A stretch of 64,000 nucleotides of DNA. Source: Chloroflexota bacterium. Its GTDB lineage: Bacteria > Chloroflexota > Anaerolineae > Aggregatilineales > Phototrophicaceae. A model generated the notes under the pieces. It was not told where the DNA came from and made no database searches. It saw nothing but the letters and a program-made list of their open reading frames with translations. A program made the translations under genes and the position numbers. Of the stretch, positions 34,758 through 43,562 are shown one piece after another. Where the stretch lies: the NCBI GenBank assembly GCA_020161935.1, contig JAIUNI010000017.1, positions 62,001-126,000 of the forward strand, written 5' to 3'. Position 1 is the stretch's first letter. Each line of letters opens with the position of its first letter.

Positions 34758-35891
34758 CTAAGGCATAGTAGGCCGCCATGAGGGGCGAATATAACGCAGC
34801 GAGGTGATGGACAGCGTGTGGATGAACGGGTCACAATCTTGGCCGGTTTGTAAGCAGGTTGTATCCAGCATATAAAGCTGCGAATGCCGACCTTCGACCT
34901 TCACGAAGGCCAGCCAGCGACCATCCGGCGACCAGCTCAGGTTGTCGTTCGTATCGACATTGGGCGTGATACTCCGCAGGACACTTGCACACCCTTCGTC
35001 GGTGCCGATACATGACGAGTCGAGGATATAAAGATAGCTTTGTTCATCGTCGCTGGAGGTATCCGTTTCGCCAGAGACGAACGCCACCCAACGCCCATAA
35101 ACCGCGACGGTAGGTGACGAAATATCCGCGTTCCATGTCAGGCGTTCCGGCGCTTTTGCCTTTTGCGTGTCCATCACATAAATGCCATAACCGCCCTCGC
35201 GTGAGCGTGAGAAAGCAGCCAGCAAGATACGTGTGGCATCCAGCGGGACGAAGTTGGTCGTCATCAACTCGGCACCGCTGATCTGGAAATCGGTATGAAT
35301 GCTGGTATCACACGGGTCGTTGCAATCCGCCGGTACGGTAAATAACGAATCGACATTTCCAAAGTCGCTGAACAACACCGAGCGCCCATCGGTTGACCAG
35401 ACTGGGCGCGGGTTGAGGTTGACAAGTGCGCGTGGCCCCGTGAGCTGGCGCGGTTCTGTCCCATCGGCGTTCATCAGGTAAATTTGCGGGTTGCCGTAGC
35501 CGTAGCCGGTATAGGCGATATAGCGTCCATCCGGCGAGAAGGCGGGATATAAATCCGCGCCCGTCACGTTGGTGAGCCGCAGCGGTGGACTGTGGAAGTC
35601 CGAGGTAAAAATATCGGTGCTGCCGTCCGAGGACATATCCACCACCATCGTCAGCAGCTTGCCATCCGGCGACCAAGTAAGGCAGCAGTCGTTGACGTAC
35701 GGGCGGTCTACAGGCAGGCTGATATGCCGCTGCACGTCCATCAGGTAAACGCGGGTAACCGCCGACTGCGACGAGATATAGGCCATCTCGCCCATCGTCG
35801 GCACGGCCTTCCCTGCCGCCAGCGCCAGCACGCTGCCCATCGCAAAGAGGGTAAATGTGATTAGTGTCAGGCGCAGTGTAATCAACCTCAT
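34758..35891 (-). CDS. secreted PD40 (TolB-like) beta-propeller protein
   Basis: 377 residues from the ATG at 35891. An N-terminal hydrophobic signal or anchor (LITLRLTLITFTLFAMGSVLALAAG) is followed by repeated PD40 blades: CLTWSPDGKLL, AFSPDGRYIAYTG, VWSTDGRSVLF, SWSPDGRWLAFV. Four cysteine-bearing loops recall the next paralogue. A 3' fragment of a similar gene lies directly before its start: the 33-base segment 35888-35920 encodes the last ten codons and stop of the upstream PD40 gene, and that stop overlaps this start as ATGA. A substrate-binding or envelope sensor role is inferred from the fold only. Confidence 0.85.
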   Translation of the reverse strand: MRLITLRLTLITFTLFAMGSVLALAAGKAVPTMGEMAYISSQSAVTRVYLMDVQRHISLPVDRPYVNDCCLTWSPDGKLLTMVVDMSSDGSTDIFTSDFHSPPLRLTNVTGADLYPAFSPDGRYIAYTGYGYGNPQIYLMNADGTEPRQLTGPRALVNLNPRPVWSTDGRSVLFSDFGNVDSLFTVPADCNDPCDTSIHTDFQISGAELMTTNFVPLDATRILLAAFSRSREGGYGIYVMDTQKAKAPERLTWNADISSPTVAVYGRWVAFVSGETDTSSDDEQSYLYILDSSCIGTDEGCASVLRSITPNVDTNDNLSWSPDGRWLAFVKVEGRHSQLYMLDTTCLQTGQDCDPFIHTLSITSLRYIRPSWRPTMP

Positions 35892-35920
35892 GAGCGCCAC
35901 ACCGGATTTTGCAGGAACAT
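35888..35920. repeat. 33-bp direct repeat, left copy
   Basis: Matches 37082-37114 in the same orientation at 32 of 33 positions. It contains the C-terminal codons MFLQNPVWRS plus TGA of the upstream PD40 gene, read on the minus strand. Confidence 0.9.
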
Positions 35921-35922
35921 AT

Positions 35923-37026
35923 TCAACGAGGCTGATAAATAAAAGTGGGTAGGGGAGTAACCGTTGGAAGTATATTCATCGGGATTTTGCCAACTTCCCA
36001 AACTTTCAACGTTTTACTCTGATCTAAGCTAACTAACAAATTATTATCTTGGCTCCAATCGATTACGTATACAGGTTCATCATTCTGTATAAGAAGGAGA
36101 ATTTGGGCGGTTAGTGTGTTCCATATACGGATGGTACCATCCAAACTGCTGCTGGCAAGAAGAATACCATCTGCATTCCAACTAAGATCTGTTACGAGAT
36201 CATCATGACCGAAAAGCGCGGTAATAATTTTTCCACTTTCTGTACTTGCGAGAGAAACAGTTGCTTCGGAAGCAATAGCCAAAGTATCAAATCTTGGGGA
36301 CCATTCTACTGAGTAGATATATTTGTCGTAAAAACCCGGTATTGTGATTTGATGGTTCCCATCAGAGCTATTCCACACGTTGGCCGCATAATCATAATTT
36401 CGAATGTTTCCGGCGGTTACAAATTGACTACCATCATCTTTCCAAGTTACTGATCGAGCTACATCAACTTCATTAGGTAAAGTATATAATTCTAGCGGTG
36501 TAGAAATATTGCTCACGTTCCACATTTTGATTTGATAGTAAATAAAGCCCCCATCGCTAAATTTTTCGACATAGTCGATAGCGGTTGTCGTCAATAAATC
36601 TCCTTTGGGGCTCCAAGTCGCATTCACTACCCAATCATGAAAATTTGTGAGTGTGGATAAATTATTACCTTCCAGATCCCAAATACGAACTGTTTGATCT
36701 TGACTCGCGCTTGCCAACTTCGTTCCATCAGGACTCCAGCTCACCCCGAGCACAGCATCAGTATGTCCTTGAAACCGTTTAAGGAGTTGTAAATCACTTG
36801 AAAATAGTAATACCTCATTGCCAGATGCGGAGGCAAGATACGAAGTAGGTGCGGGTTGCCACACAGCTTTTCTAATTGACTCATCACCTTTAAATATGGA
36901 TAAAGGCTCATTAATCACTGTTTGTGCATTAACTACACCTGCAACGCAAAGTGCTGCAAGCGCTATAAAACTAACCATAAAGATTATTAACCTAATAATT
37001 TGATGATATTGAACGCTAATCTTCAT
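35923..37026 (-). CDS. secreted WD40-repeat protein, AT-rich insertion
   Basis: 367 residues. A signal-like helix (LIIFMVSFIALAALCVAGVVNA) precedes seven-blade-like WD40 units: VSWSPDGTKLASASQDQTVRIWDLEGN, WSPKGDLLTTT, ATWSPKG, LSWNADGILLASSSLDGTIRIWNTLT (each shown in parts). A TPLPTF tail ends it. The DNA is markedly AT-rich compared with both flanking PD40 genes. The stop is two bases from the left 33-base repeat, so the gene sits exactly between the two repeats. It may be a transferred gene; the function is unknown. Confidence 0.88.
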   Translation of the reverse strand: MKISVQYHQIIRLIIFMVSFIALAALCVAGVVNAQTVINEPLSIFKGDESIRKAVWQPAPTSYLASASGNEVLLFSSDLQLLKRFQGHTDAVLGVSWSPDGTKLASASQDQTVRIWDLEGNNLSTLTNFHDWVVNATWSPKGDLLTTTAIDYVEKFSDGGFIYYQIKMWNVSNISTPLELYTLPNEVDVARSVTWKDDGSQFVTAGNIRNYDYAANVWNSSDGNHQITIPGFYDKYIYSVEWSPRFDTLAIASEATVSLASTESGKIITALFGHDDLVTDLSWNADGILLASSSLDGTIRIWNTLTAQILLLIQNDEPVYVIDWSQDNNLLVSLDQSKTLKVWEVGKIPMNILPTVTPLPTFIYQPR

Positions 37027-37081
37027 GGTTATAAACGCACCTCAATTACCCTAGTCTTCCCAGCTAAAAAAACTCATCTTG

Positions 37082-37114
37082 TCATGAGCGCCACACCGGA
37101 TTTTGTAGGAACAT
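37082..37114. repeat. 33-bp direct repeat, right copy
   Basis: The intact version, forming the 3' end of the PD40 gene that stops at 37082. See 35888-35920. Confidence 0.9.
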
Positions 37115-38005
37115 CCGCACGGTCGTCAGGCGCTGCTCACCGCTGCCATCAGCGTGGATGACGTAGGTTTCAAAGTCGCTGCCGGGAACCGCCCGCTGAA
37201 ACAAGATATACCGGCCATCCGGCGACCACTGCGGCGTGAACTCGTACGCGCGGGTTTGCGTCAAGCGGCGCGGGTCACTCCCATCCGTTTGCATCACATA
37301 CAGTTCGGCATTGATGTCCCGTTCGGACGCGAACGCGATTTGCTGCCCATCCGGCGACCAGTTGGGCAGGAGGTCATTGCGTGGGCTGTGGGTCAGGCGA
37401 GATTGATTACTGCCGTCGCGGTTCATGGTGTAGATCTCAAAGTCGCCATCGCGGTTGGATTGGAATGCTAGTTGCTGGCTATCCGGCGACCACGCGGCTT
37501 GATCGTCGGCTTTCGGGTGATCGGTCAGGCGGCGGGCGGCATCATCACGGCAGCGGGCATCTGGCAGAATGCAGCTTGCGGAGATCACGTAAATCTCAGG
37601 ATTACCATCGCGTTCGGAGGTAAAGGCCAGCCACTGCCCATCCGGTGAAAACGTGGGTGAGTGATTGTTCTTCCCTGTGCCGGTAATCTGCCGGTACTGG
37701 TCGCTGCCGAGGTCAATCGCATACAGGTCGATGGTGATGTTTTGTACCGCGCGGAAAACCAGTGTGTTAAAATCCGGTGACCATGTGGAGTCGGTTTGAC
37801 GACCAATCACCGACTCGCGCACGTAAGGGGCAATCACGCGGCGGCTCATATCCATGATATACACGCCGTAGCGTTCCCGCCCTGACCCGATGAAGGTGAT
37901 TTGATGTGTGGGTTGAGCGCTCGATTGGGCAGCCATCATCAGCCCGATTTGCACGGTACAGATGACGACAATGAATTTGCAATACCAACCTGTGATGACC
38001 AGCAT
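37082..38005 (-). CDS. secreted PD40 (TolB-like) beta-propeller protein
   Basis: 307 residues from the ATG at 38005, which places a signal helix at the N-terminus (CKFIVVICTVQIGLMMAAQSSA). Longer open frame exists to 38134. Six PD40 blades are seen, with SPDGQWLAFTSERDGNPEIYV, SPDSQQLAFQSNRDGDFEIYTM and SPDGQQIAFASERDINAELYVM as the clearest. Proteins of this fold bind macromolecules in the envelope, TolB being the model, but no Pal or Tol gene is near. Confidence 0.85.
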   Translation of the reverse strand: MLVITGWYCKFIVVICTVQIGLMMAAQSSAQPTHQITFIGSGRERYGVYIMDMSRRVIAPYVRESVIGRQTDSTWSPDFNTLVFRAVQNITIDLYAIDLGSDQYRQITGTGKNNHSPTFSPDGQWLAFTSERDGNPEIYVISASCILPDARCRDDAARRLTDHPKADDQAAWSPDSQQLAFQSNRDGDFEIYTMNRDGSNQSRLTHSPRNDLLPNWSPDGQQIAFASERDINAELYVMQTDGSDPRRLTQTRAYEFTPQWSPDGRYILFQRAVPGSDFETYVIHADGSGEQRLTTVRMFLQNPVWRS

Positions 38006-38124
38006 ACACTTTCCATCCGTTAACCGTTGGTGAGGCGTAGGGTATCCAGATATTGAGTTTTTCGCCATTGACGGCATACTGTAGAGTATAGACAAGTAAC
38101 ACCCATAGAGACGGATTGACCCAC

Positions 38125-39177
38125 ATGTTACCACGCCCGCTTATTCGCTTTTTGATCGTTTTAGCACTTGCCCTACCCGTAACCGCTGCGTTCGCGCAAG
38201 AACCCTGCTCTGATCTGGCGGAATGCCAAGGTGCGCTGGGGCTGCCGCAGTCGGTCTTGGATGCCTATCCCAAGCCGAACGTGAACACCCTGCCGATTGA
38301 TGACTCGCTGGTTTATGACCGCCTGTACCGCAAAATTCACGGGCCGGTCAACATTACCGATGCCCCCGGTGGTAATGTGGTCGAGACGTTGGGTGCGGGC
38401 TTCACCTATGTAACCGTCAACAGCCTGAACGGCGACTGGGCGGAAATTGACCGTGGTGAATGGGTTCCCGCCGCAAACTTAACCGACGACGTGGTGATTT
38501 CACGCTACAGCGGCATTCGTCTGCCCGATGAAACGCTGCCGTATCCGGTAGCATGGACGATGAAGCATCTGCGTCCGGCCTCTGTCCCCGGCGGCGAGGA
38601 TGACCCGAATAACCCGTTCATGTACCGCTATACCCTCGTCAACCTCTATACCTTCGTCGAGGTGGATGGCAAGCGCTGGTATCAGGTTGGGCCGGGGCAG
38701 TGGATACACCAGTTCAACGTCGCGAAGGTGACACCCATCGCCAAACCGGAAGGCATCGAAACGCACAAGTGGGTAGCGGTTGACCTGTACGAGCAAACAC
38801 TGGTGGCTTATGAGGACGACAAGCCGGTGTTCTCGACGCTGGTTTCCTCTGGCCTTAAAGATTGGCCGACCAACGAAGGGCTGTTCAACGTGTACCTGCG
38901 CTACGAACGCACGACCATGAGTGGCGCGGAACAGGCGGCGGATTTCTACTCGCTGCAAGAAGTCCCGTGGACGATGTACTTTGACGGCGACATCGCCCTG
39001 CACGGCACCTACTGGCATGACGGTTTCGGCTACCGCCACAGCCACGGCTGCGTGAATATGTCCATCACCGATGCCCACTGGCTGTACGAATGGAGCGCGG
39101 ATGAGTTCGACTACAGCATCCCGAATGACCTCGGCATGAATGTGTACGTCTACAGCAGCGGCGCGTACGACAACTAA
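38125..39177 (+). CDS. L,D-transpeptidase (YkuD domain) with signal peptide
   Basis: 350 residues from the ATG at 38125 (a TTG three codons earlier is open). Signal peptide ends near FAQEP. The central part contains an SH3-like stretch (GPVNITDAPGGNVVETLGAG). The C-terminal YkuD active site is complete: H293, then S306-H307-G-C309 (YRHSHGCVNM). The enzyme makes 3-3 peptidoglycan cross-links or attaches proteins to the wall from outside the membrane, which says the cell has peptidoglycan. Confidence 0.93.
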   Translation: MLPRPLIRFLIVLALALPVTAAFAQEPCSDLAECQGALGLPQSVLDAYPKPNVNTLPIDDSLVYDRLYRKIHGPVNITDAPGGNVVETLGAGFTYVTVNSLNGDWAEIDRGEWVPAANLTDDVVISRYSGIRLPDETLPYPVAWTMKHLRPASVPGGEDDPNNPFMYRYTLVNLYTFVEVDGKRWYQVGPGQWIHQFNVAKVTPIAKPEGIETHKWVAVDLYEQTLVAYEDDKPVFSTLVSSGLKDWPTNEGLFNVYLRYERTTMSGAEQAADFYSLQEVPWTMYFDGDIALHGTYWHDGFGYRHSHGCVNMSITDAHWLYEWSADEFDYSIPNDLGMNVYVYSSGAYDN

Positions 39178-39192
39178 CTGAAGAACAACTTC

Positions 39193-39227
39193 AAAAGAGG
39201 CGACCGATCAAGTCGCCTCTTTTATTT
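39193..39227. terminator. bidirectional terminator
   Basis: AAAAGAGGCGAC (39193-39204), a seven-base loop, GTCGCCTCTTTT (39212-39223); T-rich on both strands. It serves the L,D-transpeptidase and the converging glycosyltransferase gene. Confidence 0.9.
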
Positions 39228-39234
39228 CCCCGCG

Positions 39235-40488
39235 TTAATGACCAACCACCGAATGCAGCAGGAGTTTAAGCTGTTCGGTGAGCGTCTGGTACGAATAGTA
39301 TTTCCGCCCCAACTCGTAATTCGCCTCGACCATCTCCGTCACCTTCTGCGGGTTATCCAGCAGTTCGCGGACGCTGGCGATGGTGTCATCACTCACGAAC
39401 TCGTCATAGCTGATGACCTGAAACCCCTTCGGCTGAATATCCGTCTTAAAGATTTCATAGGTGCTCATGACAATCGGGCGTTTGTAGTAGATGGTTTCGA
39501 TAAAAGCATTCCCGAAGCCTTCGACCGTCGATGGATACGTAATCAAGTCGGCCTGCTGGTAAGCATCCGCCAGCGAGTAGATTTTACTCCCGCCAGTCGT
39601 CGTCCCACGATGGTGGTCGAAGTGGGCATCGGCAAACAGCAGCCGAACACCCATCTTATCGGCGTAGTCGCGCAGGTAACGCTGGTAGGCGATGCCCTCA
39701 TCCCCCGCCGAGTGGGTAATCACCAGCGCGGCTTTACGCCCTAACCGCCCTACCAGATCAACCGCCTGTTCAATCCGTTTGCGCGGGACAATGCGCGTTG
39801 GCTGGAGCAGGAAGGTTTCATCCGGCGCGATGCCCAACACCCGCCGCATATCGGCTGCGTAATCATCGGTGGCGGGTGGATGGTCGAAGTCCATCACGTT
39901 CGGTATCATGCTGATGGAGGCGACACCCGTCCGCAGGGCAAGTTGGTGGCTGGCGAACGAGTTGATGACGACGTGATGAATGGTGCGGAAGGTGGGCGGA
40001 AACGCCGCGCGGAGATAATCCTGCGCCGCGCCGACCGCGAAGCGCGTCCGTTCCCAGCTAAAGTCGTGGTGGTGGGCAATCGTCGGCAGTCCGGTTTCCG
40101 CGATCAGTTCGGTGATCGCCAGCCCCAGCGGCACGTTCATCGGTATCGCCAGCGCGTTTTGCGGGATCAGAATATCAATCTTGAACTGTTTAACGAACTG
40201 ATACAGATGCTTTTTCAGGTGATCTTTGAGTTGCTGCACGGCTTTCGACGTTTCGATGGAGCGCACCCCGTCGCCAAAAAGATCAGCGTTGATGGTCATA
40301 ATTGCAGGGTGTGTAAAATGCGCTTCCGGCACGACGGTACAGCGGTCAGTCGGCCAATCGCACTCGCCCGCGAAGAAGTAACACTCGCAGTCCATGGTGG
40401 TGAGCAGGTTCGCCCATTTCGCCGTTTCGAGTGATACCCCATCGGTGCCAGCCAGTCTGGTCGAAATAAAGCCGATACGGTTGGTCAT
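39235..40488 (-). CDS. GT4-type glycosyltransferase
   Basis: 417 residues from the ATG at 40488 (AAGGG eight bases upstream). It has the GT-B layout: N-terminal part with GTDGVSLETAKWANLL and FAHHHDFSWERTRF-like text, then ILQPTRIVPRKRIEQAVDLVGRL, and the nucleotide-binding EGFGNAFIETIYYKRPIV, the E-x7-E motif. The donor and acceptor sugars cannot be fixed. It stands apart from other glycan genes. Confidence 0.9.
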   Translation of the reverse strand: MTNRIGFISTRLAGTDGVSLETAKWANLLTTMDCECYFFAGECDWPTDRCTVVPEAHFTHPAIMTINADLFGDGVRSIETSKAVQQLKDHLKKHLYQFVKQFKIDILIPQNALAIPMNVPLGLAITELIAETGLPTIAHHHDFSWERTRFAVGAAQDYLRAAFPPTFRTIHHVVINSFASHQLALRTGVASISMIPNVMDFDHPPATDDYAADMRRVLGIAPDETFLLQPTRIVPRKRIEQAVDLVGRLGRKAALVITHSAGDEGIAYQRYLRDYADKMGVRLLFADAHFDHHRGTTTGGSKIYSLADAYQQADLITYPSTVEGFGNAFIETIYYKRPIVMSTYEIFKTDIQPKGFQVISYDEFVSDDTIASVRELLDNPQKVTEMVEANYELGRKYYSYQTLTEQLKLLLHSVVGH

Positions 40489-40630
40489 GATGACACCCTT
40501 TCTCAAGCGGGTTTGAGATAAATAGGAGAATTGTAACGGCCTCACCTTTCATTGGGGGAAGCGCGAATTCCGGTTCAGTCATACAATCTTACAATAGAGA
40601 ATGGTATCAAAACTGAAAGGGGCATTAGGA

Positions 40631-41491
40631 ATGGAATTTTTGGAAAATAATCCTATCGTCGTTCCGATTGGGATTGTCTTGTTCATCATCATCTTCATGG
40701 GTTTGCGGATTGTGCAGGAATATCAGCGGGCGGTCGTGTTCCGCTTGGGGCGTTACAGCCGAACAGGCGGCCCCGGCTTATTCTGGATTATCCCGTTCTT
40801 GGAATACAGCCGCACGGTGGACGTTCGCACGATCACCGAGGCGATTGAGCCGCAGGAAACCATCACCCGTGACAGTGTAACGATCAAGGTCAACGCCGTC
40901 GTGTGGTACAAGGTGACCAGCCCGTCGAAGGCGACGATTGCCGTGCGCGATTTTAACCGTGCCGTCAACCAAGCCTCGCTGACTTCGCTGCGTAACGTTA
41001 TCGGTCAGCACGACCTCGATGAAATCCTGCGCGAGCGTGACAAAATCAACGCCCAACTCAAGAAAATCGTCGACACGACCACCGAGCCGTGGGGCGTGGA
41101 GATCGAAGCGATTGAAATGAAGGATGTTGAAATCCCCAGTTCAATGCAGCGTGCGATGGCGCAGGAAGCCGAAGCCGCCCGTGAAAAGCGCGCCCGTATC
41201 ATCAAGGCGGAAGCGGAACTCGAAGCGTCGGTCAAGCTGGCGCAAGCCTCCGAGCAGATTGTGCAAAATCCGGCAGCGTTGGAACTGCGTCGTATGCAGA
41301 TGATTTCGGAAGTCGGCGCGGAACACAACAGCACGACCGTGATCCTGATGCCGTCCGATTTCGTGAGCTTGGCGGGCAGCCTGAATGACTTTATCGCGAA
41401 TAATGTCGCCAACCAGAAGAAAGCCGCAGGCGCATCCAACCCGCCGCAGCAGCGTCCGGCAGCACCCACACAACAGATTCCCCGCGAATAG
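40631..41491 (+). CDS. slipin / stomatin-like SPFH (Band 7) protein
   Basis: 286 residues from the ATG at 40631, with AAAGGGG eight bases upstream (an ATG at 40601 is open). One TM helix (VVPIGIVLFIIIFMGLRIV) is followed by the SPFH domain (EYQRAVVFRLGRYSRTGGPGLFWIIPF, VKVNAVVWYKV), a coiled-coil (AQEAEAAREKRARIIKAEAELEAS) and a Gln/Pro-rich tail. Such proteins scaffold membrane microdomains and often pair with NfeD, which is not seen here. Confidence 0.95.
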   Translation: MEFLENNPIVVPIGIVLFIIIFMGLRIVQEYQRAVVFRLGRYSRTGGPGLFWIIPFLEYSRTVDVRTITEAIEPQETITRDSVTIKVNAVVWYKVTSPSKATIAVRDFNRAVNQASLTSLRNVIGQHDLDEILRERDKINAQLKKIVDTTTEPWGVEIEAIEMKDVEIPSSMQRAMAQEAEAAREKRARIIKAEAELEASVKLAQASEQIVQNPAALELRRMQMISEVGAEHNSTTVILMPSDFVSLAGSLNDFIANNVANQKKAAGASNPPQQRPAAPTQQIPRE

Positions 41492-41501
41492 ATTGCATGT
41501 T

Positions 41502-41530
41502 GTAGGGGTTTGCCGGCGGCAAACCCCTAC
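41502..41530. repeat. perfect GTAGGGG-TTTGCC palindrome overlapping a gene end
   Basis: GTAGGGGTTTGCC / GGCAAACCCCTAC with a three-base centre is fully self-complementary. The TAG stop of the DUF309 gene (41529-41527) is part of its right edge. Confidence 0.85.
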
Positions 41531-42294
41531 GATTTCCCCACCAACCGCACCGGCTTCAACAGCGCCATATCAAATTGGTCAATATCCGCAGCGTCGAGCT
41601 TTTCCAGCGCGGCACGAACGGCGGTTGAATCCTCACGCAGTTGGCGCACATCAATCCCCTGACACACATCTGGCAGCAGCGCGAACCATTGGACACTCCG
41701 CAGCAGCATTTTCAGCGACCCGCGATGGTTGCCCCGTTCAATCTGATAATAGGCGATGCCCACCTGCAAGACGGCACGGTACAGGTCGCGCACGGGGCCG
41801 GTGGTGTGCATCCACTGTTCCTCGAAGAGATCATGCTGCGGGTAAAACTCACGGGCGTTGAACTTTTCGACGGCTTGGGCAGCCAGCGGCGGAAGCGCTT
41901 CTTGGCATTCACAGTCGAGCTGCTCGGCGGTGGCGGAGTCCAGTACACGGGCATAATCCGCCAGCAGCGCGGGCAGTTGGGCGAGCAGTTCAGCCGGAGT
42001 GAGCGCCAAATCCGCACCCGCGCCGAGCGCTGTCCCACGCGCCTCATCATCCTCAGCGATCAGGAGGATGGGGATGCGGCGGGTGGCGGAACTGGTTTTA
42101 GGCGTGGTGGTATAGAAGCGCCAACCGTCAGCGTCACCATCGACCAGCACCAGCGCGGCGTGGTCGTCGGCAAGGCGGGTGACGTAATTGGCGGGTACGG
42201 TGTAAGTGATGAGGTGGTAGGTTTCCGGCAATTGTTGGCGGAGGTCAGCTTCCCATGTAGGGGTTCCGGCGATGATGATTGTGGGGTTGGGCAT
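41527..42294 (-). CDS. degenerate receiver-like domain fused to DUF309
   Basis: 255 residues from the ATG at 42294. The C-terminal half has DUF309: FYPQHDLFEEQWMHTTGPVRDLYRAVLQVGIAYYQIERGN, in the order E-W-H plus helices typical of the domain. The N-terminal 110 residues are receiver-like (IIIAGTP, VLVDGD, IPILLIAED, ALGAGADLALTP) but lack the acidic pair after strand 1 and the conserved Lys. This mirrors the DinB-receiver fusion at 30181. The last codon and stop overlap a palindromic repeat. Confidence 0.8.
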   Translation of the reverse strand: MPNPTIIIAGTPTWEADLRQQLPETYHLITYTVPANYVTRLADDHAALVLVDGDADGWRFYTTTPKTSSATRRIPILLIAEDDEARGTALGAGADLALTPAELLAQLPALLADYARVLDSATAEQLDCECQEALPPLAAQAVEKFNAREFYPQHDLFEEQWMHTTGPVRDLYRAVLQVGIAYYQIERGNHRGSLKMLLRSVQWFALLPDVCQGIDVRQLREDSTAVRAALEKLDAADIDQFDMALLKPVRLVGKS

Positions 42295-42449
42295 GAGCCG
42301 TGCTTTCGGTTGTTTACGCTTGATTTTCATTATAGACGAAAGGCATGACAATTTCGTTCAATGTCACTTTTACGGGGACAAAACCGCTTTCTGCGTGGTA
42401 TAGTAGGGCAAAAGTCAAAACCAAAAAGCAAATTGAAAGGAAAATTCTC

Positions 42450-43553
42450 ATGGTGCTTGCGACAGCCCCTGACCAACAATTGACGATTGACCGCATCAGC
42501 GAACTGCTGGGCGACGATGCCGACGGCTTGCTGAACCATAAATCGGAAACGATCAGCAAAGACGTGCTGCACCTGCCGGGGCCGGACTTTGTGAACCGCG
42601 TGTGGACGTACAGCGACCGCCATCCGCAGGTGCTCCGAAGCCTCCAGCAGATGTTCGACCACGGGCGTTTGGGCGGCACCGGCTACCTGAGCATTCTGCC
42701 CGTTGATCAGGGTATCGAGCATTCGGCAGGCGCGTCATTCGCCAAGAATCCGGCTTACTTCGATCCCGAAAATATCGTCAAGCTGGCGATTGAAGGTGGC
42801 TGTAACGCGGTAGCCTCGACCTTCGGCGTACTCGGTATCGTGGCGCGGAAGTTTGCCCACAAGATCCCCTTCATGGTGAAGATCAACCACAACGAACTGC
42901 TGACCTACCCCAACAAGTTTGACCAAGTGATGTTCGGCACGATCAAAGAAGCGTGGAACATGGGCGCGGTTTCGGTTGGCGCGACGGTATACTTCGGCTC
43001 GGACGAAAGCACCCGCCAACTGGTGAGTGTGGCGGAAGCCTTCGCCTATGCCCACGAACTCGGTATGGCGACCGTGCTGTGGTGCTACACCCGTAACCCC
43101 GGCTTCAAGGTCAACGGTACCAACCACGAAACCTCGGCTGACCTGACCGGCCAAGCCAACCACCTCGGTGTGACCATTCAGGCCGACATTGTGAAGCAGA
43201 AACTCCCGACCTCGAACGGTGGGTTCAAGGCGTTGAACTCCGGCGGTTCGAGCTACGGCAAGCTGGACGAGCGCATCTATACCAAGCTGACCAGCGACAA
43301 CCCGATTGACCTGACCCGCTACCAAGTGGCGAACGGCTACATGGGGCGTGCCGGCCTCATTAACTCCGGCGGCGCGAGCAGCGGTGAGGGCGACCTCGAA
43401 GAAGCCGTCAAGACAGCCGTGATCAACAAGCGCGCGGGCGGCATGGGTCTGATCAGCGGGCGTAAGGCGTTCCAACGTCCGGTGGAAGAAGGCGCGGCGC
43501 TGCTCCGTGCGATCCAAGATGTGTACCTGTGCAAGGATGTTACGGTCGCCTAA
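42450..43553 (+). CDS. fbaB: class I fructose-bisphosphate aldolase (archaeal / DhnA type)
   Basis: 367 residues from the ATG at 42450 (AAAGGA eight bases upstream; the earlier frame is rejected). The TIM barrel has typical stretches ILPVDQGIEHSAG, FMVKINHNELL and SGRKAFQRPVEEGAALLRAIQDVY, as in DhnA-type aldolases that form a Schiff base on a lysine. It splits fructose-1,6-bisphosphate in glycolysis. A 390-base repeat element with a terminator follows the stop. Confidence 0.9.
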   Translation: MVLATAPDQQLTIDRISELLGDDADGLLNHKSETISKDVLHLPGPDFVNRVWTYSDRHPQVLRSLQQMFDHGRLGGTGYLSILPVDQGIEHSAGASFAKNPAYFDPENIVKLAIEGGCNAVASTFGVLGIVARKFAHKIPFMVKINHNELLTYPNKFDQVMFGTIKEAWNMGAVSVGATVYFGSDESTRQLVSVAEAFAYAHELGMATVLWCYTRNPGFKVNGTNHETSADLTGQANHLGVTIQADIVKQKLPTSNGGFKALNSGGSSYGKLDERIYTKLTSDNPIDLTRYQVANGYMGRAGLINSGGASSGEGDLEEAVKTAVINKRAGGMGLISGRKAFQRPVEEGAALLRAIQDVYLCKDVTVA

Positions 43554-43562
43554 GGCGGTACA

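Noticed and set aside
42376..42404. Promoter for the aldolase gene (GGGACA, TATAGT)
   Set aside because: The -35 is poor and spacing is not convincing; left out of the feature list.
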